DNA from: Chloroflexota bacterium
GTDB lineage: Bacteria > Chloroflexota > Anaerolineae > UBA4142 > SHND01
Direction: 5' to 3'
DNA length: 39,614 nucleotides
Assembly (NCBI GenBank): GCA_016209205.1
Contig: JACQWQ010000054.1
Location: 1 to 39,614 of the forward strand
Shown: positions 32,118-39,135 of the stretch, piece by piece
How the letters are laid out: every line of letters begins with the position of its first letter
How positions within the stretch are numbered: position 1 is the first letter of the stretch
Made by a program: the position numbers and the translations under genes
Notes under the pieces: model-generated
What the model saw: only the letters and a program-made list of their open reading frames with translations
Told to the model about the DNA's origin: nothing
Databases searched by the model: none

Positions 32118-34749
32118 ACTCTTTTACTACAAACCGCACGGCATCACTTTCAATCGTCTCCCCCTCCGTCGTTATGCCAATCGCTTGCGCGCGATGAATG
32201 CCCGGCGTCAACTGCCACAACGCGCGATACGGCACGCCGGTAAATTCGCCGATTGCCACATCGTCAACATACAACGTTACTTGGCGCAATGCAACCGCGC
32301 GGTTCAAGCGCGCCGACACTTCGACTTGCTGCAATGATGCAGGTAACTGCGGACTCGTTTCAAATTCCGAATTTTGCGCGGGCGAAACGATTTCCAACAC
32401 TGCCCCACTGATCACTGATGACTGATCACTGATGACTGATGACTGATTACTTGGATTCCCCGCCACTCTCCCCAAACAATCCACCTCCGGCGCTTGCGGC
32501 AACCCTTTTTTCTTTGCCCAATCCTGCGCGTCCGGCGGATAAATGCGAAACACGCGCGGCACGCGCGGACCTTGACAGCCGTCTGCCCACAAATTCCCCG
32601 TCGCCGCATCAATCATGAACGATTGATACGCGTTGTCTTGGCGCGTCGGCTCGGTGCCTTGAATGAAAATTTCGCGCCGCACGCGCGCACAGTCAGGCGT
32701 AGCAAGCAATCCCGCTGCATCGCAAATTTCTCGCTCGACCAAACCATCCGGTACCGCAAACTCGCGCTCGGGAATCCCGCGCAGCGCCTCCTCCATGAAA
32801 TCGTGCCAAATCGGACCCGCGCCCGAAATCCCCGTCACGCGATACATCGGCGTATTGTCCGCGTTGCCTGCCCACACACCCACTGCCAAATCCGGCGTAT
32901 AGCCCAGCGTCCAATTATCGCGGAAATCAGTCGTCGTTCCCGTTTTCGCCGCGGCGGGACGCGACAGATTCAACACACTTGCCTCGCCAAACGCCGGAAT
33001 GCGCGCGTAATTATCGGAAAGAATAGACGTGATGAGATACGCGACTTGAGGAGTGACGGGTGACGGCGACGTGTTATCACGCATAGTGCCACTCGATTCG
33101 CGTGTGCGTGATGACGCGTCGGGGTGACGGGTGACGGGGTTTGATGTCCAATCTACCTGTCTACTTGTTTCCCTGTCTACCTGTGTCCCTGTTTCCGTGT
33201 CTACCTGCAAAATTGCAATCGGAACCACCTGATTCCCCTGATTCGCAAACCCCGCGTACGCCGCCGTCAATTCGAGCAGTTTCACTTCCCCCCCCCCCAA
33301 CGTCAATGCTAGACCAAAGCGGTCGGGATCGTCGAATGTCGAAATGCCCAACGCTTTCGCCGTTGAAATCATCGCGTCCAGTCCAACGTGCTCCAACACT
33401 TTCACCGCAATCATATTGTTCGACGTTGCCAATGCCGCGCGCAGCGACAGGGGACCGTGCCATTGGCGATCAAAATTCTGCGGCGCGTACGGTTCATTTT
33501 CTTTGGTCTGAAACGTCGTGGGCACGTCGGACAAAACCGTCGCCGCCGTGTAGAGACGTTCCGGTGGAACGTCTGTTTGCGCGAACGCGGTCGCGTACGT
33601 AATCGGTTTGATGGACGAACCGGGTTGGCGCAGCGCGAGCGCGACATTCACCGCGCCGTCAATACTTGCATCAAAATAATCCGCGCTGCCGACCATCGCA
33701 ATAATTTCGCCCGAATCAGGTTTGAGCGCCGCTAACGCCGCGTCGTTCAAATTGTAATCGGGCGCGTTGTCCTTGCGCGTGCGATCTTTTAGTTCTTGTA
33801 CGTGCCGCTTGACGATGGCTTCGGCGCGCTGCTGCAAATCCAAATCCAACGTCGTCGTCACGCGCAGCCCGCCGCGATTCACCGTGTCCGCGCCGTACTG
33901 CTGCTCCAACAAATTCCGCACGTACGCGACAAAATGCGGCGCGCGTATGATTTCGCGTTTGTCCGTTGCTTTGAAATGCAGTGTTTCGTTTTGCGCGAGC
34001 TGCGCGTCGTCCGCCGCAATTGCGCCGCGCTTGACCATCAAATCCAGCGCCACGCGCTGCCGTGCGCTCCCCGCCGCAGGATTCACGTACGGATCGTACG
34101 CCGCAGGCGATTGAATCAAGCCCGCCAACATCGCGCTTTCCGCCAGATCGAGGTCGCGCGCGGGTTTGCCGAAATACGTGCGCGCCGCCGCTTCAATCCC
34201 GTACGCCAAATTCCCAAAATATACTTCGTTCAAATACATTTCGAGAATCTGGTCTTTGGAATAGGTTTGCGTGATGCGCAGCGCCAACACCATCTCGCGC
34301 AACTTGCGCGTCACCGTACGCGATTCTTTTTCCGCCTTGGTCAACAGCACCGTGCGCGCTAACTGCTGCGTAATCGTGCTGCCGCCTGAAACGATTTGCC
34401 CTTCTTGTACATACTGCACCAACGCGCGCGCGACGCCAATGACATCTACGCCGGGATTCGCATAAAAATTCGCGTCCTCGACGGCAATCACCGCGTTTTT
34501 GAAACTGGCGGGCAGGTCATCCAGTGTCACGCGCGTGCGGCGACCGGCGAGCGGATCGAGGATTTCGTACAGCAGTTTGCCGTTGCGATCAAAAATTTTG
34601 GTAGTGTCGGGGGAAACGCGCGTCAAGAGCGCGTCGGGCGCGGGCAAATCGCTGAAAAGAAAAAAATATCCCGCGCCAATGACCAGAGTCACGAGCGCGA
34701 GGAGAGCCAACCACACATTGCGCCGACGCAGGCGAAAGATTTTTTTCAT
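32116..34749 (-). CDS. Bifunctional class A penicillin-binding protein (PBP1A/1C-like)
   Basis: This protein of about 877 residues has an N-terminal membrane anchor (VWLALLALVTLVIGAGYFFLF) and a GT51 glycosyltransferase domain with Glu91 in VEDANFYANPGVDV and GGSTITQQLARTVLL. The transpeptidase domain has PGSSIKPITYATAF (SxxK), ATSNNMIAVKVLEHVG (SxN) and AAKTGTTTDF (KTG). The C-terminal Ig-like domain (LEIVSPAQNSEF...VTLYVDDVAIGEF) is like that of PBP1C. Active motifs are intact. Three repeat-derived insertions are in frame: 33554-33574, about 33050-33207 and 32408-32449. Bacterial A2M and PBP1C genes are classically linked, and here the two lie 3.5 kb apart. Confidence 0.93.
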   Translation of the reverse strand: MKKIFRLRRRNVWLALLALVTLVIGAGYFFLFSDLPAPDALLTRVSPDTTKIFDRNGKLLYEILDPLAGRRTRVTLDDLPASFKNAVIAVEDANFYANPGVDVIGVARALVQYVQEGQIVSGGSTITQQLARTVLLTKAEKESRTVTRKLREMVLALRITQTYSKDQILEMYLNEVYFGNLAYGIEAAARTYFGKPARDLDLAESAMLAGLIQSPAAYDPYVNPAAGSARQRVALDLMVKRGAIAADDAQLAQNETLHFKATDKREIIRAPHFVAYVRNLLEQQYGADTVNRGGLRVTTTLDLDLQQRAEAIVKRHVQELKDRTRKDNAPDYNLNDAALAALKPDSGEIIAMVGSADYFDASIDGAVNVALALRQPGSSIKPITYATAFAQTDVPPERLYTAATVLSDVPTTFQTKENEPYAPQNFDRQWHGPLSLRAALATSNNMIAVKVLEHVGLDAMISTAKALGISTFDDPDRFGLALTLGGGEVKLLELTAAYAGFANQGNQVVPIAILQVDTETGTQVDRETSRQVDWTSNPVTRHPDASSRTRESSGTMRDNTSPSPVTPQVAYLITSILSDNYARIPAFGEASVLNLSRPAAAKTGTTTDFRDNWTLGYTPDLAVGVWAGNADNTPMYRVTGISGAGPIWHDFMEEALRGIPEREFAVPDGLVEREICDAAGLLATPDCARVRREIFIQGTEPTRQDNAYQSFMIDAATGNLWADGCQGPRVPRVFRIYPPDAQDWAKKKGLPQAPEVDCLGRVAGNPSNQSSVISDQSSVISGAVLEIVSPAQNSEFETSPQLPASLQQVEVSARLNRAVALRQVTLYVDDVAIGEFTGVPYRALWQLTPGIHRAQAIGITTEGETIESDAVRFVVKE
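32408..32449. repeat. In-frame heptamer repeat inside PBP1 (six CTGAT(C/G/T)A units)
   Basis: Six 7-bp units encode the Ser/Gln/Asp-rich linker NQSSVISDQSSVISG just before the C-terminal Ig-like domain. The same heptamers form an intergenic array at 31383-31417, 1 kb away. Because 7 is not a multiple of 3, each unit shifts the codon phase, so only certain copy numbers keep the frame. Confidence 0.85.
33152..33207. repeat. In-frame 8-bp repeat inside PBP1 (seven TCTACCTG/TTTCCCTG units)
   Basis: The units encode QVDTETGTQVDRETSRQVD, inserted in the transpeptidase domain between VPIAIL and VTPQVAYLITSIL. A further Ser/Thr/Arg-rich stretch derived from GTGACGG-type repeats (33050-33137) completes an insert of about 50 residues. 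The TCTACCTG and TTTCCCT units also occur outside genes at 30584-30607. Confidence 0.85.
33554..33574. repeat. Palindrome AGACGTTCC-GGT-GGAACGTCT inside PBP1
   Basis: Two perfect 9-bp arms are separated by 3 bp and preceded by GTAG. GTAGAGACGTTCC-type palindromes are common intergenic repeats in cyanobacteria and Chloroflexota. Here it encodes part of TDVPPERL between ATAFAQ and YTAATVLSDVPTTF, where related PBPs have only two or three residues. Confidence 0.75.
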
Positions 34750-34879
34750 CCTATGTTCGAGAGACGTGCACAACTCGACGCACCGGGCGGCGCGTCGGCA
34801 CGAACAGGACGCCCCAATTGAAAATTTCGTTCCAAATTGTATACCCAATTTGCATTGACACCCATTCTGGCGGTTGCCA

Positions 34880-34948
34880 CATCTTGTTCAAGCGCAGTCG
34901 AACTGCGCGTCGTTGCACGGCAGTACAACTGCCTCCCAACACTTGGAA
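34880..34948. repeat. Dispersed repeat, copy 1 (CATCTTGT...GCGCAGTCGAACTGCGCGTCG)
   Basis: This copy shares about 70 bp with 35555-35625, with scattered substitutions. The arms around GCAGT..AACTGC form hairpins. It lies in the divergent gap between PBP1 and the SH3b lipoprotein gene, just upstream of the latter's promoter. Confidence 0.75.
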
Positions 34949-34960
34949 TCGCCAAAACAC

Positions 34961-34990
34961 TTGGCGCTTGATGTAGCATTCGAGTAAAAT
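34961..34990 (+). promoter_or_regulatory. Possible promoter of the SH3b lipoprotein gene
   Basis: TTGGCG (34961-34966) and TAAAAT (34985-34990) are 18 bp apart. The start codon is 29 bp further on, with AGAGGAA before it. Confidence 0.45.
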
Positions 34991-35019
34991 ACATTGCAGT
35001 CCCCTGCCAGAGGAACACC

Positions 35020-35529
35020 ATGCCCAAAATTTTGCTGTTTACTTTCTTGCTCTGGAGCGTCACCGGCTGTGCACTGCAACCAAGCGCCAAACCGACGCCC
35101 ATCATCATCGTCATCACCGCGACCCTAGAGCCAAATACGCTCACTCCCCTCACTGTCGCCCCGAACGGCAAACCCTCGCCCACACCTTCGCGCACGCCCA
35201 TTGCCGCTTTGCAAACCCCCGGCGCGGCAGAAACGATACCGCCGAATCTCGTGCCCACCGATGTCAAGTATGTGCGCGCGCTGCAAGACATCAACATTCG
35301 CAGCGGGCCCGGCACCAATTTTGAAATCGTCGGCGGCGTCTATGCGGGACAAATCGCTAAAGTGACAGGTTATACCAGCGCGGACAAAAAATGGTGGCGC
35401 GTCGTTTGCCCGACCCAGAAAGCGACCACTTGTTGGGTGTCCGCCGATCCTGCACTCACCGAGCCAACCGATGCACCCGGTTCGGAACGAACGCCGCCTC
35501 GTTCCGCAACACAGACCCCGCGCGCCTGA
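35020..35529 (+). CDS. SH3b-domain lipoprotein
   Basis: This 169-residue protein has a lipoprotein signal (ILLFTFLLWSVTGC, Cys17) and a Pro/Thr-rich linker. A single bacterial SH3 domain follows: VRALQDINIRSGPGTNFEIVGGVYAGQIAKVTGY, then KWWRVVCPTQKATTCWVSAD. Such domains bind peptidoglycan or peptide ligands at the cell surface. The last 20 residues (GSERTPPRSATQTPRA) are encoded by a palindromic repeat (35483-35506) that also occurs intergenically at 5277-5299, so the tail may be repeat-derived. Its promoter region carries a dispersed repeat. Confidence 0.85.
   Translation: MPKILLFTFLLWSVTGCALQPSAKPTPIIIVITATLEPNTLTPLTVAPNGKPSPTPSRTPIAALQTPGAAETIPPNLVPTDVKYVRALQDINIRSGPGTNFEIVGGVYAGQIAKVTGYTSADKKWWRVVCPTQKATTCWVSADPALTEPTDAPGSERTPPRSATQTPRA
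35483..35506. repeat. Palindrome CGGAACGA-ACGCCGCC-TCGTTCCG in the SH3b gene tail
   Basis: Exact 8-bp arms with an 8-bp loop. Core and loop are nearly identical to the intergenic hairpin at 5277-5299. It encodes SERTPPRSA at the protein C-terminus. Confidence 0.75.
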
Positions 35530-35554
35530 TGGTTCATAAGCGAATGGGTACTCG

Positions 35555-35625
35555 CATCTTGTCATAGCGCAGTTGGACTGCGCGTCGCCCGGCGGCAGTC
35601 CAACTGCCTTCCAACACTCGAGAGT
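35555..35625. repeat. Dispersed repeat, copy 2 (GCAGTTGGACTGC...GCAGTCCAACTGC)
   Basis: The arms GCAGTTGGACTGC and GCAGTCCAACTGC are perfect complements enclosing GCGTCGCCCGGCG. It is homologous to 34880-34948. Like that copy, it lies immediately upstream of a plus-strand promoter, here that of the LuxR/MalT regulator. Confidence 0.78.
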
Positions 35626-35644
35626 CATTACCAATAATTTCGCA

Positions 35645-35674
35645 TTGACACGCGCCGATGCGCACGGATATAAT
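35645..35674 (+). promoter_or_regulatory. Consensus sigma70 promoter of the LuxR/MalT regulator
   Basis: A perfect -35 TTGACA (35645-35650) and a perfect -10 TATAAT (35669-35674) are 18 bp apart. Transcription should begin at about 35680-35682, on the start codon itself, with no room for a ribosome site. Confidence 0.8.
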
Positions 35675-35679
35675 CGCCC

Positions 35680-38490
35680 GTGATGAGCTCTGTCACGGCG
35701 TTTCGCGCCGAACCGCTCTTGCGCACCAAACTGTTCGCCCCTACGCACCATGGCGCGTGGGTCCCGCGCGAGCGCCTGCTTGAACGCCTCAACGACGGTC
35801 TGCGACTGGGGCATAAACTGATTCTAGTTTCTGCGCCGCCGGGCTTTGGCAAAACGACGCTCATTAGCGAATGGCTGTTGCAATCGCCGGCAATTGCCGC
35901 CCATAGCAGCTGGCAATCCAACGTGCAGGACGCTTTGCCATCTTCCATCCGCCATCCGCTATCCGCTTGGCTTGCGCTCGACGAAGGCGACAATGACACA
36001 GCGCGCTTTATGGCATATCTCTATGCCGCGCTGGAAACGCTCGGCGGGCAAAAAGCCGAATGGCATGAACTGCGCGAGTTGTTGAAAATTTCGCCGCTGC
36101 CCGGCGTCGAGACCCTGCTTGTCGCCGCATTGAACCTGTTGCAGTCAGACACCCCGCCTGCCCCGCACGTCCTCGTCCTCGAAGATTATCACGTCATTCA
36201 CAACACCGAACTTCATCGCGCGCTCGCCTATTGGCTCGACCATGCGCCGCCCGCGCTGCACCTCGTCATTACTTCGCGCGCCGACCCGTCGCTGCCGCTC
36301 GCGCGTTTGCGTGCGCGCATGCAGCTCACCGAAGTGCGCGCCGCCGATCTGCGCTTTACACCGGAAGAAGCTGCGTCCTTTCTCCAAGACACGATGGGCT
36401 TGGCGCTGACCCCGGCGCAAATTGCCGCGCTCGAAGAACGCACCGAAGGATGGGTGGCGGGCTTGCAGCTTGCCGCGCTCTCTTTGCAAAAGGGACAAGA
36501 CGCCGACGCCATGCTGCGCGCGTTTACCGGCACGCACCGTTACATCATGGATTATTTGGTCGAAGAAGTTTTGCAGCGCGAACCGGAAAGCATTCAGACC
36601 TTTTTATTGCACACTTCGCTTCTAGAGCGATTCAACGCCTCTTTGTGCGATGCCGTCACGCCTGCTGAAATCAGTGCGGGCGCACAAATCGAATATCTCG
36701 AACGCCGCAACTTGTTCGTCATTCCGCTCGACGACCGCCGCGAGTGGTACCGTTATCATCATTTGTTCGCCGAAGTTTTGCGTCAACGCTTGCGCCGCGT
36801 GCATCCCGAACGCGTGACCGATTTGTATTTGCGCGCGAGCGATTGGTTTCACGCCCACGCGCTGCGCCACGAAGCAATTCAAACGGCAATCACCGCGTTG
36901 GCGTACGAGCGCGCCGCGCAATGGATTGAAGCCAGCGCGGACGAAATGCTGCAAATGGGCGAACACGAAACGCTGCGGCGTTGGCTCGCTGCGCTCCCCG
37001 CGCGCACGTTGGACGCACACCCCGCCTTGTGGCTCAAGCGGGCTGCCGCGTTCGTGATCTCACATCAACTCGATGCCGCCGAAGCGGCGTTCCAACGCGC
37101 GCAGAGCGCGTTGGAAAACATTGCCGCCTCCGCCGAACGCAGCGCGTTGGCAAGCCAATGCGCCGCCATTGGCGCAACCGTCGCGTTGAATCGCAACGAC
37201 GTCGCGCGCACATTGAGTTTGGGGCAGCAAGCCCTCGACACGTTGGACGCGCACCACACCTTGGAACGCGCGTCGGTGCTGCTCCATATCGGCGTGGCGT
37301 ATGACTGGGACGGGCAGCTCGGCCGCGCCGCCGAATGCTTTACCGAATCGCGGCAGCTCTGTGAACAGTCGGGAGATTTACCCGGCGCGCTGCTCGCCAT
37401 TTCCAATTTGGGCGCAGCCGAAAAGACGCGCGCGCGGTATCACCGCGCCGCCGAAATTTTTCGGGAGGGCATGCAGGTGGGCGCAGCGCAAAATGCCAAC
37501 TATCAGCCCGGGGCAATTTACTTGTATACAGACTTGTCCGAAGTGTTGTACGAGTGGAATGATTTGAGCGGCGCGCGCCCGCTGATTGAGCAGGTGCTGG
37601 AGCGCAGTGAACTTTTGGGTTTGACACGCGCGCGTGTAACGGGGTATCGTCTTGACGCGCGCTGGCTCGCGGCTCGCGGCAAAACAAATAAAGCGCTGGC
37701 AAAAATCGCACAGGCGACGCAGCTCGCGCAAGCGCACAAAATTCCCGACCACTATGCCTCGCCCGCGCGTGCATTGCAGGTCATTCTCTGGCTCAACACC
37801 AACCAGTTGCCCGATGCCGTCGGCTGGGCAGAGCAAAGCGGTCTGGAAGCGGACACGCCGCTGGACAAGCCGCGCCAAGAAGAATATCTCGCGCTGGCGC
37901 GCGTGCGTTTGGCGCAAGGCGCGCCGCAGCGCGCGCGCGTTTTATTGGAACGTCTCATTGCAGACGCAACGACGCGCGGACGCACCGAAAACGCGATCTG
38001 GGGCTTGGCAATCCTGGCGCTCGTGTATCAGGCGCAAAACGAGATGGACGCTGCGCGCGCCACGCTTGCCCGCGCGCTTATGCTTGCCCAAGCGCAAAAT
38101 TTCGTGCGCACTTTTTTAGATTTGGGCGAACCGATGCGCGCATTGCTCACCGCGTTCAAACGCCGCAGCGAAAAGCAACCCGAGTACGGCTCGCTCCAAA
38201 ACTATCTCGGCAATCTCATCGCCGCGTTCAGCCCTGCGCCCGCCGCACCGAAACCGACAGCCGCGCCGCCCCCCACCGCGCTGCCTGAAAACGTCGAAGC
38301 TCTTACCGACCGCGAACTGCAAGTGTTACACCTCGTCGCGCAGGGACTTGCAGACAAACAAATCGCCAATCAGCTTGTCGTCGCCACCGGCACCGTCAAG
38401 CGCCACCTCAACAACATTTACGGCAAGCTCGGCGTCAACAGCCGGACCCAAGCTCTCGCACGCGCCCGGCAGGTTGGGTGGATTGAATAA
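35680..38490 (+). CDS. MalT-like ATP-dependent LuxR family transcriptional regulator
   Basis: This 936-residue STAND-type regulator begins LLRTKLFAPTHHGAWVPRERLLERL, with Walker A at residues 52-60 (APPGFGKTT) and Walker B-like HVLVLEDYHVIHN. The MalT-type LHLVITSRADPSLPLARLRAR and TEGWVAGLQLAALSL follow. A long TPR-like helical array occupies residues ~400-830. A C-terminal LuxR HTH (LTDRELQVLHLVAQGLADKQIANQLVVATGTVKRHLNNIYGKLGVNSR) binds DNA. It should switch on target genes when a ligand and ATP are bound; the ligand is unknown. An insert of about 25 residues derived from CCATCCG repeats sits after the Walker A region. The start is GTG 35680 or ATG 35683. Confidence 0.94.
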   Translation: MMSSVTAFRAEPLLRTKLFAPTHHGAWVPRERLLERLNDGLRLGHKLILVSAPPGFGKTTLISEWLLQSPAIAAHSSWQSNVQDALPSSIRHPLSAWLALDEGDNDTARFMAYLYAALETLGGQKAEWHELRELLKISPLPGVETLLVAALNLLQSDTPPAPHVLVLEDYHVIHNTELHRALAYWLDHAPPALHLVITSRADPSLPLARLRARMQLTEVRAADLRFTPEEAASFLQDTMGLALTPAQIAALEERTEGWVAGLQLAALSLQKGQDADAMLRAFTGTHRYIMDYLVEEVLQREPESIQTFLLHTSLLERFNASLCDAVTPAEISAGAQIEYLERRNLFVIPLDDRREWYRYHHLFAEVLRQRLRRVHPERVTDLYLRASDWFHAHALRHEAIQTAITALAYERAAQWIEASADEMLQMGEHETLRRWLAALPARTLDAHPALWLKRAAAFVISHQLDAAEAAFQRAQSALENIAASAERSALASQCAAIGATVALNRNDVARTLSLGQQALDTLDAHHTLERASVLLHIGVAYDWDGQLGRAAECFTESRQLCEQSGDLPGALLAISNLGAAEKTRARYHRAAEIFREGMQVGAAQNANYQPGAIYLYTDLSEVLYEWNDLSGARPLIEQVLERSELLGLTRARVTGYRLDARWLAARGKTNKALAKIAQATQLAQAHKIPDHYASPARALQVILWLNTNQLPDAVGWAEQSGLEADTPLDKPRQEEYLALARVRLAQGAPQRARVLLERLIADATTRGRTENAIWGLAILALVYQAQNEMDAARATLARALMLAQAQNFVRTFLDLGEPMRALLTAFKRRSEKQPEYGSLQNYLGNLIAAFSPAPAAPKPTAAPPPTALPENVEALTDRELQVLHLVAQGLADKQIANQLVVATGTVKRHLNNIYGKLGVNSRTQALARARQVGWIE
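35938..35965. repeat. In-frame heptamer repeat inside the LuxR/MalT gene
   Basis: Four 7-bp units (CCATCTT, CCATCCG, CCATCCG, CTATCCG) encode LPSSIRHPLSA. They belong to an insert between SEWLLQS and AWLALDEGDND; MalT-like proteins usually join these with a few residues only. Similar CATCC tracts occur intergenically at 3749-3775. Confidence 0.75.
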
Positions 38491-38548
38491 CCAAAATACG
38501 TCTTTTGATACATGACAACGCGCCGCGTTCCCCATATACTGCCAGCGT

Positions 38549-38824
38549 ATGAATGAGCCAGTTCCACCCGCTGCACCAACCCCGCAGTCGCCTCTTCCTC
38601 GTACTGTCACAATTTACCAAGTTCGCATCTCGGGTCTTTTGGACGATTCCTGGACTGAATGGTTCGACGACATGATTGTGACTTTTGATACCCTCGCCAA
38701 CGAAACCCTTCTAACCGGTTCATTCGCCGATCAATCCGCTTTGCACGGTTTGCTAGCAAAAATCCGCGATTTGGGTTTGAACCTCGTGGAATTGCGACGC
38801 ATTGCGCGCCAAGCCAAAACGTAA
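38549..38824 (+). CDS. Conserved small protein paired with the LuxR/MalT regulator
   Basis: This 91-residue protein has a Pro-rich start (MNEPVPPAAPTPQSPLPRT), then a compact alpha/beta domain: IYQVRISGLLDDSWTEWFDDMIVTF, LLTGSFADQSALHGLLAKIRDLGLNLVELRRI. The DQ.ALHGLL.KIRDLGL.L pattern is a recurring small-protein type I associate with MalT-like regulators in Chloroflexota; this is recollection, not a search. It lies 58 bp after the regulator. It could be a modulator of the regulator or its first target gene. Function unknown. Confidence 0.7.
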   Translation: MNEPVPPAAPTPQSPLPRTVTIYQVRISGLLDDSWTEWFDDMIVTFDTLANETLLTGSFADQSALHGLLAKIRDLGLNLVELRRIARQAKT

Positions 38825-38850
38825 CTCAACTGTTACGTCCACCGGATTGA

Positions 38851-39084
38851 TACTGCATATATAAATTCGGTCTCGACAACGCCAATCCTGACACCAAGTT
38901 CCACCCTGACAGTTACCAGCTCTTGGGCGGAGATACGGCGCACGAGCCGAGTGCCGTTACCGTGACCGGCTTGCGCAAGAATGTTGGCTCAGGGACGCAC
39001 ACGGTCAACGTTTATGTCAGCGCCGCCTATAACGGGTGCACGCTCTTTGCCCGCAACTTGAATGTGATTGCAAACATCCGCTGA
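38851..39084 (+). pseudogene. Decayed C-terminal fragment of a secreted protein
   Basis: A 77-codon open frame without a start codon reads CIYKFGLDNANPDTKFHPDS, then GLRKNVGSGTHTVNVYVSAA and YNGCTLFARNLNVIANIR before a stop. The alternating hydrophobic beta-strand pattern (GSGTHTVNVYVSAA) suggests the last Ig-like or jelly-roll domain of a larger extracellular protein. The upstream part is gone; an in-frame stop at 38848-38850 follows the previous gene closely. This accounts for the otherwise empty 310-bp gap. Confidence 0.5.
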
Positions 39085-39090
39085 AACACA

Positions 39091-39135
39091 AAAAAACCTG
39101 CGAGGTCTGCGCAAAGCAGACCTCGCAGGTTTTTT
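39091..39135. terminator. Bidirectional terminator (AACCTGCGAGGTCTGC type)
   Basis: A 20-bp perfect stem (39091-39110 with 39116-39135, loop GCAAA) is bounded by A6 and T6. It serves the minus-strand DUF1501 gene, whose TAA stop overlaps the stem base, and any plus-strand transcript. It shares its core with 23044-23074. Confidence 0.85.

Noticed and set aside
34746..35318. A 190-codon minus-strand frame upstream of PBP1
   Set aside because: It crosses the dispersed repeat and runs opposite the SH3b lipoprotein; no domain pattern or ribosome site.
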